Assembly: GCA_021786815.1 (NCBI GenBank)
Contig: JAJYMR010000331.1
Span: forward strand, 1-12,364
Reading direction: 5' to 3'
Source: Deltaproteobacteria bacterium
GTDB lineage: Bacteria; Desulfobacterota; Binatia; Binatales; Binataceae
Length of the DNA stretch: 12,364 nucleotides
Of this stretch, positions 1 to 6,962 are shown piece after piece. The first letter of the stretch is position 1. Every line of letters begins with the position of its first letter. A program made the position numbers and the translations under genes. Below the pieces are notes generated by a model. That model was not told where the DNA came from, made no database searches, and saw nothing but the letters and a program-made list of their open reading frames with translations.

Positions 1-69
1 CGATCTGAGAGCGCCGCGCCCTAGCGGCGGCCGTGCATTTCGTGAATCGTACGCGTGACAGGCATCCAC
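1..69 (-). CDS. Possible 5' start of a minus-strand gene running off the left edge
   Basis: Downstream of the TolC stop, the minus strand carries a GGAGG sequence followed 8 nt later by a GTG (complement of 67-69). That frame stays open to the window edge, giving about 23 codons that begin Met-Asp-Ala-Cys-His. An ATG at 63-65 in another frame closes after only 14 codons. The encoded peptide has no recognisable domain, so the call rests only on the ribosome-binding site and the absence of stops, which is weak in GC-rich DNA. If real, it would be co-directional with and probably co-transcribed after the TolC gene, for example as another part of an export system. Confidence 0.22.
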   Translation of the reverse strand, partial: MDACHAYDSRNARPPLGRGALRS

Positions 70-100
70 TGGTGATTCCTCCACCCGACCGCCGCGACCC

Positions 101-1975
101 CTACATGTACGCGTACCACGGTGTTTCACCCGGACTCTGAAGTTCGAATTCGACCTGAAAGGCTCTCAGCAGCGTGCCGGTCGCGTGCCGAAGCGCGATC
201 TTGGCGTTCTCGAGATCGATCTCGGCCTGCACCTCGGCCCCTTCGGCGCTTACCAGCGAGCTTTGATACTGGAGCAGGTCGTGCGTCGTCGCCATCCCGA
301 CCTTGAATCGCACCTGCTCGTCGCGCAGCGATTCACGTGCGTAGAAGGTTGCCGCCTTGGTCGCCTTGACGCGCTGGACGTCGGCCTGGAGATTGGCAAG
401 CGATTGCATCACATCGACCGCTACCTGCGATAGCGCCGCGCGATATTGCTCGCGGGTCTGCTCGAGGCCGACACGAGCCTGCGCCAGGGCCGCCCGGGCG
501 GAGGCGTTGGCAAGCGGGCGCTCGAATGTAAAGACCGCCGCGTAATTGTAGTAGTCGAAGTTGAACATCTGGTTCAACGCGGTTCCGTATCCGCCGCTGA
601 ACGGAAGCTGATAACCCGGGCCGGTCGGCGCCGTGCAGTTCGGGGCTATCACGCCGAAGGTCGGGCCGCAGAGCGTGGCGCCGTACATCGAGGTGGTCGC
701 GAACTGAAGCTGCGCATTGACCTGCGGCAGCGTCTGGTTCTCCTGGAAGCGGGTCTGGATGAGCGCCGTGCGAATCGCCTCGCGCATCCCGCCCAGCATC
801 GGGCGGTACTCGGCCGCCAACTGGAAAGCACGCTGCTCGGTCATGTGCACCTGTTCGGAGGGATTCGGGCGATCCGAGGGCTGGACGTCCTGGGGCACGA
901 ACATGCCCTTCGGATTCAGCATCACGTCCTCGCGCAGCACGGCGCGAGCGCTTTTGAGCGCGGCGCCCGCGGTCTCGACGTTGGCCTGCGCGGTAGCCTG
1001 GGCGGACTGCGCCTCCTGGAGGTCGATCGGCGCGAGCGTGCCGACCTGGACGCTGATCCGGTTTACGCGCACGAGATCATCGTCGAATTTGAGCGCTTCC
1101 TCGGCGACGCGCAGGTTCTCCTCGGTCAGGACCACGTTCCAGTAGTCGTTCGCGACGCGCTGCACGAAGTCGGTGAGCGACTGCGCGTAATTCCATTGCG
1201 CCTGGCGCTGCGCCGATTCAGCGAGCCGCACGTTGATCGTGGCGAACTTCCAGCCGAAGTTCCTGAGCAGCGGCTGCGAAAGCGAGACCGCGAGCGTGGG
1301 CGTGTAAGCGGGATTGACCGTCTCGGTCGAGTTGTTGGTGATAGTGCGATCATTGTTGAAGGTAAGGCTCAGGGTGCCGTTGGTCTGGGCAAGAATCTTG
1401 TTGACGGCGAAGTTCCAGTCGTAGCTTTTGGTGGCAAGCGCGGTGCCGTGGGTCGTCTCGAACCCGACGGTGGAGGGAATCACGGTCTTGATCGTGTCGA
1501 GGGTCGAAGTGAGGTCGGGATCGAATATGCCGTTCTGGGCCGCGACGCCTGCGGTCGCGCCGACCGGGTTAAGCTCGGCGACCTTTACGTTCGGATTGTT
1601 GGAAAGCGCTATGAAGATCGCCTGCTTGAGGCTCAGACGCGCGCGTTCCTTGTCAATACTGCGAAAGTACTGGCTGTTTATCTGCGCCTCCGACGGAATC
1701 TCGGTCACGGTCGACGTCCATTGGCTCAGCAGCGCGGTGCCGAGCGACTGGACCGGACGGGCGGGCATGAAGCGATCGACCTTGGTGGGCGGCACATTGA
1801 TGTCGGGCGCGCTCTGAGGCGCTGGCGCCGGCACAGATGAAGCAGCCGAAGGCGTCGCGACGGCCGTCGGCTGAACCTGTCCGCGCGCGATACCGTTCAA
1901 CGCCCACACCGACAGCGTGGGCAACAGCAGCATCGCAACCAGGGCACACCTCTTCCGCAACATAGTCGGATCCAT
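101..1975 (-). CDS. TolC-family outer-membrane efflux protein (OEP)
   Basis: This is probably a trimeric outer-membrane channel of the TolC/OEP family, passing substrates from an inner-membrane pump and adaptor to the outside. The ATG at 1973-1975 gives 624 residues, longer than the usual 450-500. A GAGG lies 8 nt upstream of it. A GTG at 2017 and an ATG at 1963 are alternative starts. A basic n-region (RKR) and hydrophobic stretch at about residues 7-27 form a signal peptide. A Pro/Ala/Ser-rich linker follows (about 36-57), accounting for part of the extra length. The first OEP repeat begins near residue 115 (LSLKQAIFIALSNNPNVKVA), with a QPLLRNFG strand motif near 234-241. Long Ala/Gln/Glu-rich helices follow, and a second similar repeat fills the C-terminal half (VGLEQTREQYRAALSQVAVD). 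No lipobox cysteine is evident. No pump or adaptor gene is in the window, so the transported substrate is unknown. Confidence 0.9.
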   Translation of the reverse strand: MDPTMLRKRCALVAMLLLPTLSVWALNGIARGQVQPTAVATPSAASSVPAPAPQSAPDINVPPTKVDRFMPARPVQSLGTALLSQWTSTVTEIPSEAQINSQYFRSIDKERARLSLKQAIFIALSNNPNVKVAELNPVGATAGVAAQNGIFDPDLTSTLDTIKTVIPSTVGFETTHGTALATKSYDWNFAVNKILAQTNGTLSLTFNNDRTITNNSTETVNPAYTPTLAVSLSQPLLRNFGWKFATINVRLAESAQRQAQWNYAQSLTDFVQRVANDYWNVVLTEENLRVAEEALKFDDDLVRVNRISVQVGTLAPIDLQEAQSAQATAQANVETAGAALKSARAVLREDVMLNPKGMFVPQDVQPSDRPNPSEQVHMTEQRAFQLAAEYRPMLGGMREAIRTALIQTRFQENQTLPQVNAQLQFATTSMYGATLCGPTFGVIAPNCTAPTGPGYQLPFSGGYGTALNQMFNFDYYNYAAVFTFERPLANASARAALAQARVGLEQTREQYRAALSQVAVDVMQSLANLQADVQRVKATKAATFYARESLRDEQVRFKVGMATTHDLLQYQSSLVSAEGAEVQAEIDLENAKIALRHATGTLLRAFQVEFELQSPGETPWYAYM

Positions 1976-2189
1976 CCTTCCCGCCTCTGCTACGCTTCGA
2001 GCCCGGGACGGTTTCACCCACTATGAACTGAAACCGGTGAGACGGCGAGGGCTACTGCTTCCCAGGCCCTTCGGCGATCGGGCGGGCGCTTGCAAGGGAC
2101 CAAACGGGTTGCGATTCTAGCAAAGGCTGCAGGCCTTGTCTTGTGCCGTAAATCATTCAGGGGTAGCCGATTACCGCAGGCGGAGATTC
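1976..2189. other. Divergent intergenic region between tolC-like and secreted-protein genes
   Basis: These 214 bases separate two divergently transcribed genes and should hold both promoters. I see no strong sigma-70 pair. A TTGCAA at 2090-2095 lies 17 bp before GATTCT at 2113-2118, which matches the -10 consensus at only three positions. If the GTG at 2017 were the true start of the TolC gene, the region would shrink to 172 bases. No RNA gene or convincing hairpin is seen. Confidence 0.4.
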
Positions 2190-2744
2190 ATGCGTGCTGG
2201 CAGGATAGCGATTCTGATCGGATTGGCCGCGCTGGTGGGAGTGCTCGCGATGGGCGCATTCCCACGCTTCGCCGCGGTGCGGGCGCAGGTGCTCGGACAG
2301 CCGCTCGCGCCGCTGCCGCCGCCACCGCCGCCGCCCGGCGCCGCGGTCACTACGACACCGGCGGCGATGCCAACGCTGGCCCCGCTCGCGGTACCGTCGC
2401 CAGCGGCTTTTGCGACGCCTTCCGCGCGCACTTATCAGTGCAGCTGCTACGGACCCGGAAGCATCACGCGATGGATGGGTAGCGTGCAGTCGCAGAACAA
2501 TTTTGCGGCGCGGCAATCCGCGGTCAACGCGTGTCTTGCCTACAACTTCAATCGGCGCCCCGGCTCCTCGTTCATCCCGCCGCAGCGCTTTGCTTTCTTT
2601 CCAACGCCCGCGCCGCCGATCGCGTCGGCGCAGAGCGAGCCCGGATTGCCGACCCTGCAGGCGCCGGGTGTCTCGGGCTTCGCGCTGCTGGAGTCGCCGC
2701 GCGCGATTCTGCTGCGCCTTTGCTCGGTATGCGCCTGTAACTGA
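2190..2744 (+). CDS. Small secreted proline-rich six-cysteine protein, unknown function
   Basis: I do not recognise this 184-residue protein. The ATG at 2190 is preferred because GGAG sits 4 nt upstream and because translation from there begins directly with a signal peptide: MRAGR followed by a hydrophobic segment at 6-23 and a likely cleavage after AVRA (about residue 32). An in-frame ATG at 2136 would add 18 polar/basic residues and spoil that signal. The mature part starts with a Pro/Ala/Thr-rich stretch containing seven consecutive prolines (43-49). It continues with a small globular segment, TYQCSCYGPG (81-90) through NACLAYNFN (113-121), and a second Pro-rich spacer. The tail ends in LCSVCACN. 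Cysteines lie at 84, 86, 115, 178, 181 and 183. The even number and export signal suggest disulfides or metal binding, which is inference. It is convergent with the pseudouridine synthase gene and divergent from the TolC gene. Confidence 0.65.
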   Translation: MRAGRIAILIGLAALVGVLAMGAFPRFAAVRAQVLGQPLAPLPPPPPPPGAAVTTTPAAMPTLAPLAVPSPAAFATPSARTYQCSCYGPGSITRWMGSVQSQNNFAARQSAVNACLAYNFNRRPGSSFIPPQRFAFFPTPAPPIASAQSEPGLPTLQAPGVSGFALLESPRAILLRLCSVCACN

Positions 2745-2795
2745 GGGCGCACGCCGGACGCGGCGCCGCGTTTCGCGTTCGGTTCGGCCAGCGCT

Positions 2796-3746
2796 TCAGT
2801 CCGTCTTGCGCCGCGACGCGTTTGCGGGTGTCGATCCCGGGCGCTCCGCGCTCGCGAGCACATCTCTCAAATCGACGGGAAGCGCCGCGTTGACCTTGAT
2901 CCTCCCGCCGGCGGGCGATTCCATTTCAATCTCTTCCAGATGAAGCCAGAAACGCCCCGGTTCGAGCCCGGGCATCGAAGGCCCGCCGTAAAGCGTATCG
3001 CCGACGATCGGAAAGCCCGCGGCGGCCAGATGCACGCGGATCTGATGGCGCGCGCCGGTAGCCGGAATCACCTGCACAAGGGAAAACGGACCGACAGGCC
3101 TTAGCGGCTCGACGCGCGAGAGCGCGGGGCGCGCGCGAAGTTTGTGCGCCTCCGTGTCGCTCGCCGCGACGACCATCCTGCGCGCGCTCTTCGGATGATG
3201 CGCGACCGGCGCGTCGAGTGTCATCGCATGTTTCGGGTGCCCCAGGATGAGCGCGAGGTAACGCCGCCTGATCGTCCCGCTGCGGATCGCGCGGCGAAGC
3301 GCCTCGAAAGCCGCGGACGTGCGCGCAACGACGAGCGCGCCGGAGGTTCCGTTGTCGAGCCGATGGACCAGGCCGCCTTCCGTCGGCTTATCGCCCGCCG
3401 ACGCGGTTTCGGGATAGCGTGCGACCACCGCGTTCATTACGGTCCCGCGCTCGCCCGGACGCAAAGGATGGCACGGGACGGCACCCGGCTTGTTGACCAC
3501 GAGGAGCGCCTCGTCTTCGAACAGCACGTCGAGCCGCGCCTCGGGTTCGGGTTCAATCGGACGAGCGGACGGCAGAGCTTCGACTTCAACCACGTCCTCC
3601 CCGCCGACCAGCGTGGCTTTGCCGGGTTTCCTTCCGTTGACGCGCACGCATCCGCGCCCGACCATCTCGCGCGCCTCACGCCGCGAGGAGGCAAAGCCCA
3701 TGCGGATCAAATAGAGGTCCAGGCGCTCCCGGCTCTGTTCGGACAT
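2796..3746 (-). CDS. RluA-family 23S rRNA pseudouridine synthase (RluC/RluD type)
   Basis: This enzyme isomerises uridine to pseudouridine in RNA, most likely 23S rRNA, in the cytoplasm. It has 316 residues, a normal length for the RluC/RluD group. An N-terminal S4 RNA-binding domain (about 7-53) shows RLDLYLIRMGFASSRREARE, then GCVRVNGRKP. The catalytic domain follows from about residue 72. It contains VVNKPGAVPCHP (83-94) and the signature HRLDNGTSG (128-136), whose Asp131 is the catalytic nucleophile by family knowledge. The TGARHQIRVHL motif starts at 230 and is followed by PIVGDTLYG. The ATG at 3746 starts right before the S4 domain, although the upstream sequence has no clear Shine-Dalgarno. 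The gene lies 23 bp after the uvrA stop and is probably the last member of that minus-strand operon. The exact target uridine cannot be told from sequence, so no specific symbol is given. Confidence 0.93.
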   Translation of the reverse strand: MSEQSRERLDLYLIRMGFASSRREAREMVGRGCVRVNGRKPGKATLVGGEDVVEVEALPSARPIEPEPEARLDVLFEDEALLVVNKPGAVPCHPLRPGERGTVMNAVVARYPETASAGDKPTEGGLVHRLDNGTSGALVVARTSAAFEALRRAIRSGTIRRRYLALILGHPKHAMTLDAPVAHHPKSARRMVVAASDTEAHKLRARPALSRVEPLRPVGPFSLVQVIPATGARHQIRVHLAAAGFPIVGDTLYGGPSMPGLEPGRFWLHLEEIEMESPAGGRIKVNAALPVDLRDVLASAERPGSTPANASRRKTD

Positions 3747-3769
3747 GTTCGAATGATGCGGCGCTTCGC

Positions 3770-6658
3770 TCAGGCGCTGGCCGCGCCGCCGATCGCCGCC
3801 CTGATCTCTTTGGCGTTTGCGGCCACGCGAAGCCCGAACAGATGACGCAATTCCTTTGCAGTCACCGATTTGGTCGAAGTGGCAACCTGGATGGGACTTC
3901 CGGCCGCGATTACTCGTCCGCCCTCGTCGCCGCCGCCGGGACCGAGATCGATTATGTGGTCGGCGTGCGCGATAAACTCGAGGTTGTGCTCGATTACGAC
4001 CACCGTGTTGCCGTCAGTAACGAGTTTCTGCAGCACCTTGATGAGGCGGCGAACATCCACCGAGCTCAGCCCCGTCGTGGGCTCGTCGAGAAGGAACATG
4101 CGCGGGAGCTTCTTGCCGTCGCGTCCGATCGGCGCGGGTTCGAGATCGGCAAGAAGGAAGCGCGCGATTTTGAGGCGCTGCGCTTCGCCGCCCGAGAGCG
4201 TCGAGGTGGTCTGCCCGAGCCGGATATAGCCGAGGCCGACGGCCGAAAGCGCCTCGAGCCGGCGAACGAGCGCGGGCGTGCGCGCGAAGAAGCGCAGTGC
4301 GTCGTCCACGGTCAGGTCGAGCACCTCGTTGATGTTCCGGTCCTGGTAGCGGATCGCGAGGATATGGCTCTGGAAGCGGCGGCCTTCGCATGCGTCGCAA
4401 TGGACCTCCAGGTCGGCCATGAAATGCATCTCGATCGTGACCGTTCCGGTGCCGCTGCAGCGTTCGCATCGCCCGCCCGGCACGTTGAACGAGAAATGCC
4501 GCGACTGGACTCCCGAGCGCCGCGCCTCGGACGTCGAGGCGAAGAGTTTTCGGATGTCGTCGTAGATTTTCAGGTAAGTGGCGGGGTTCGAGCGCATCGA
4601 GCGCGCCGGAAGTTCCTGGCCCATGTGAATCATCGCGCCCACCTGCTCGAGTCCCTCCATACTCTCGCATCGGCCCGCCTCGACCGGCTCGCCCTGACGC
4701 CGCAGATAATTGGCGTAAAGGACGCTCTCGACCAGCGTTGACTTGCCCGAGCCCGAGACCCCCGTCACGCAGACCATCCTGCCGAGTGGAATCGCAACGT
4801 CGATAGCCTTGAGGTTGTGCTCGCTCGCGCGCTTGATTCTTACCGCCGGGTCGCGTCGCGTGAAACGCCGCTCGCGCGCGAGCGCGCGCATCATCAAGAC
4901 CCGTCCCGGCGTTCCCGCCGCGCTCTTGATCGCTCCGGCGCCGGGTTTGCCGGTGTAGAGCACCGCGCCGCCGTCGCTTCCGCCACCCGGTCCAAGCTCG
5001 ATCGCGAAGTCCGCGCCGTTGATTATCGTCGAGTCATGCTCCACGACGACGACCGTGTTTCCAAGGTCGCGCAGATGGCGCAGCACGGAGAGCAGGCGGC
5101 GCGAATCCGTGGCATGGAGTCCGACGGTTGGTTCGTCGAGGGCGTAAAGCGTGCCGACGAGCAGGCTTCCGAGGGCGCTCGCGAGATGGATTCGCTGCGC
5201 TTCGCCGCCCGAGAGCGTGCGCGCCTGCCGTTCCAGCGTGAGATATCGAAGCCCGACCTCCTCCAGATAGCCGACGCGGTTTCGAAGTTCGCGGAGCACG
5301 GTCGCGGCGCGCGCCGCAATTTCGCTCCTGCGCGAGAGCTTGCGCAACCAGGCCGAGAGTTCCTCGATTGAGAGATGCCCGGCATCGGCTATCGTGATTC
5401 CGTCAACCTTGACGTTAAGCGCCTCGGGCTTGAGCTTTGCGCCGGCGCACACTGGGCACGGCACGAAGCGCCGATACTTGGCGAGCAGTATGCGAACGTG
5501 TGTCTTGTAGCGGCGGCCTTCGAGCCATTTGAAGAAGCCGCGCACTCCCGGCCATCGATCCTCGTCGAAACCCTTGCCGGGCTCGCCGTCGACCAGCCAC
5601 GAGCGCTCCGCATCGGTCATTTCGCGGAACGAGACCGTCGTGCGGATCTTGCGGCTGCGCGCGAGCTTGAGCATCCAGTCGTTCATCTCGCGATAGGCCG
5701 GAGTCCGCCACGGCGCGATCAGGCCCTGGCGCAGCGAAAGGTTCGGATTCGGGATGACCTTCTCCAGGTCGAGTTCGACCGTGCGTCCGAAACCCTCGCA
5801 TTCGGGGCATGCGCCGATTGGGCTGTTGGCGGAGAAGAGCGCTGGTCTCGGTTCGGGAAATACCGTACCGCACCGCGAGCAACTGAAGCGCCGATCGAAG
5901 TCGAACGAGGCCAATTCCGACAGCGACCCGTTGCTCCGCTCGACGCGCACCGCGCGGGCCCGCCCCGCGCCGAACTCGAACGCTTTCTCCAGCGCCTCAC
6001 GGACACGCTCGGCCTCGGCCTCGCCGCTTATCGAGACGCGATCGATAAGCGCCATCATCGAGGGCGGTATCGCAGGCGCCTCGCCGTAACGCTCGGCGAG
6101 TTCGCTTGCGTCGAGGGTCAGTCCGTCCTGGTACAGGCGATGGTAGCCAGTCTGTTCGAGCCATACGGCGGTCTCCGCAAGCGAGCGCGAGCCAATCCTG
6201 AGCGGGGCGAGGAACACGTACATCCCGGGCGACGCAAGCACGCGGCTTGCGCCGCTTTGCGGCGTGTCGCACGTCACCTCATCGCCGCATCGCGGGCAGA
6301 ACGTGCGTCCCACGGTCGCGTACAAAAGGCGCAGGTAATCGTTTATCTCGGTGACGGTGCCGACAGTCGAACGCGCGTTCTTGATCGTGTTCTTCTGGCG
6401 AAGCGCAAGCGCGGGCGGAATCTGCGATATCGCCTCCACGTCCGGCCGTTCCATCCGCTCGAGGAACAGCCGCGCGTACGTGGACAGGCTCTGCACGTAG
6501 CGGCGCTGGCCCTCGGCGTACAGCGTATCGAACACCAGGCTGGATTTGCCGGAGCCGGACACGCCGGTCACGGCGGTTATCCCGCCGCGGGGGATTTCAA
6601 GCGAGATGTTTTTCAGGTTGTGGGTGCGCGCCCCGCTGATGACGATTGATAGGGCCAA
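3770..6658 (-). CDS. uvrA: Excinuclease ABC subunit A (UvrA), divergent subtype
   Basis: UvrA is the damage-recognition ATPase of bacterial nucleotide excision repair; it loads UvrB onto damaged DNA. The protein has 962 residues and two ABC modules. Module I has a Walker A at GVSGSGKSS (32-40), RSTVGTVTEI at 96-105, a probable UvrB-binding segment (about 140-250), and Zn-type cysteines 260/263 and 284/287 with another pair at 401/404. Its LSGGEAQR signature is at 482-489 and LDEPTVGLH at 507-515. Module II has GVSGSGKST (633-641), RSNPATY (689-695), cysteines 731/734 and 754/757, LSGGEAQR (821-828) and LLDEPTTGL (856-864). The start is TTG (complement of 6656-6658), chosen because a TAG lies four codons upstream and the conserved SGARTHNLK motif follows within eight residues. 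The ribosome-binding site is weak, suggesting coupling to the small upstream ORF. Several signatures are atypical: QELPARSMRSNPATY replaces the usual QSPIGRTPRSNPATY, and GLSSVD replaces GLHFxD. Confidence 0.95.
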   Translation of the reverse strand: MALSIVISGARTHNLKNISLEIPRGGITAVTGVSGSGKSSLVFDTLYAEGQRRYVQSLSTYARLFLERMERPDVEAISQIPPALALRQKNTIKNARSTVGTVTEINDYLRLLYATVGRTFCPRCGDEVTCDTPQSGASRVLASPGMYVFLAPLRIGSRSLAETAVWLEQTGYHRLYQDGLTLDASELAERYGEAPAIPPSMMALIDRVSISGEAEAERVREALEKAFEFGAGRARAVRVERSNGSLSELASFDFDRRFSCSRCGTVFPEPRPALFSANSPIGACPECEGFGRTVELDLEKVIPNPNLSLRQGLIAPWRTPAYREMNDWMLKLARSRKIRTTVSFREMTDAERSWLVDGEPGKGFDEDRWPGVRGFFKWLEGRRYKTHVRILLAKYRRFVPCPVCAGAKLKPEALNVKVDGITIADAGHLSIEELSAWLRKLSRRSEIAARAATVLRELRNRVGYLEEVGLRYLTLERQARTLSGGEAQRIHLASALGSLLVGTLYALDEPTVGLHATDSRRLLSVLRHLRDLGNTVVVVEHDSTIINGADFAIELGPGGGSDGGAVLYTGKPGAGAIKSAAGTPGRVLMMRALARERRFTRRDPAVRIKRASEHNLKAIDVAIPLGRMVCVTGVSGSGKSTLVESVLYANYLRRQGEPVEAGRCESMEGLEQVGAMIHMGQELPARSMRSNPATYLKIYDDIRKLFASTSEARRSGVQSRHFSFNVPGGRCERCSGTGTVTIEMHFMADLEVHCDACEGRRFQSHILAIRYQDRNINEVLDLTVDDALRFFARTPALVRRLEALSAVGLGYIRLGQTTSTLSGGEAQRLKIARFLLADLEPAPIGRDGKKLPRMFLLDEPTTGLSSVDVRRLIKVLQKLVTDGNTVVVIEHNLEFIAHADHIIDLGPGGGDEGGRVIAAGSPIQVATSTKSVTAKELRHLFGLRVAANAKEIRAAIGGAASA

Positions 6659-6670
6659 ACCGCGTAATGC

Positions 6671-6892
6671 CTAACGGGGATTGTCCAGCGGACGAGCCTT
6701 CTTTTTGCGCTCGCCGGGATATTCGTCCGAAACCTGTTCGTAAAGCCCGGCCAGTTCGCCGTCGAACTCGGCCTGAAGCCGCGCCGTTTCGCGTTCACGT
6801 TCGGCCTGCGGCAGCGGTTTGAGCTTCGCCAGTTCGTCCTCGAGTTTCATCATCAGGCGATTGCGCGCGATAAGGTATTGGTATCCGTTCAT
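6671..6892 (-). CDS. Small charged coiled-coil-like protein upstream of uvrA
   Basis: This 73-residue protein is not one I can name. It begins MNGYQYLIARNRLMMKLEDE and continues almost wholly as Lys/Arg/Glu/Leu/Ala residues, consistent with one long amphipathic helix or coiled coil. It ends in KKKARPLDNPR. It is a soluble cytoplasmic protein with no signal or metal motif. The ATG at 6890-6892 lies about 34 nt downstream of a perfect TATAAT, but no good Shine-Dalgarno precedes it. Its TAG stop (6671-6673) is in the same frame as uvrA and only four codons before uvrA's TTG start. The two genes are therefore almost certainly co-transcribed and perhaps translationally coupled. Codon use resembles its neighbours. 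The alternative is that it is a leader or an N-terminal extension of uvrA broken by the stop. Confidence 0.65.
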   Translation of the reverse strand: MNGYQYLIARNRLMMKLEDELAKLKPLPQAERERETARLQAEFDGELAGLYEQVSDEYPGERKKKARPLDNPR

Positions 6893-6899
6893 AGCTGGA

Positions 6900-6927
6900 C
6901 CAAAAAGCCAAATTCCAAAGATCCAAA
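6900..6927. repeat. Four tandem CCAAA motifs with 7-8 bp spacing
   Basis: CCAAA occurs at 6900, 6908, 6915 and 6923, a regular 8-7-8 bp spacing; read on the minus strand these are TTTGG units. They fill the space between the minus-strand -10 box and the ATG of the small ORF, so they lie in its predicted initial transcript. They could be an operator, an RNA-binding site or simply a degenerate heptamer repeat. Confidence 0.6.
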
Positions 6928-6941
6928 TTATAGGCTATCCT
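6913..6941 (+). promoter_or_regulatory. Weak candidate promoter for pgeF
   Basis: TTCCAA at 6913-6918 and TATCCT at 6936-6941 are separated by 17 bp and match the -35 and -10 consensus at three and four of six positions. The position suits a short leader before GTG 6963. The element overlaps the stronger minus-strand promoter, so the two transcripts would compete for the same DNA. Confidence 0.3.
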
Positions 6942-6953
6942 GCCCGATACCAA
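6927..6953 (-). promoter_or_regulatory. Sigma-70-type promoter for the small ORF-uvrA-rlu operon
   Basis: On the minus strand a perfect TATAAT (complement of 6927-6932) is preceded 15 bp upstream by TTGGTA (complement of 6948-6953), which matches the -35 consensus at four of six positions. The spacing is short, so the -35 assignment is tentative. Transcription would start near 6920, giving a leader of about 28 nt before the ATG at 6892. The lack of GC-rich sequence here contrasts sharply with the surroundings and supports a promoter. Confidence 0.55.
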
Positions 6954-6962
6954 CAGGGCGAC

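Noticed and set aside
13..29. GCCGC/GCGGC hairpin downstream of the TolC-like gene
   Set aside because: The stem is only 5 bp and no T-run follows on the minus strand, so it is not a credible terminator.
446..1840. 464-residue open frame on the plus strand
   Set aside because: It is antisense to the TolC-like gene, has an Arg/Gly/Leu-rich composition without domains, and arises from GC-rich codon bias of the true frame.
2745..2795. GC-rich self-complementary sequence between the convergent secreted-protein and pseudouridine synthase genes
   Set aside because: It contains a short GCGGCGCCGC palindrome but no U-tract; such palindromes are frequent by chance at this base composition.
5375..6649. 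424-residue open frame on the plus strand, plus similar frames at 3842-4741 and 4817-5371
   Set aside because: All lie antisense to uvrA, whose motifs cover the entire span; their translations are Arg/Ala/Glu/His-rich with no recognisable family.
6940..6956. CTG-N11-CAG inverted repeat considered as a LexA/SOS box for uvrA
   Set aside because: The spacing and interior differ from known LexA boxes (for example CTGT-N8-ACAG), and it lies around the -35 of a weakly defined promoter; there is too little to support an SOS site.
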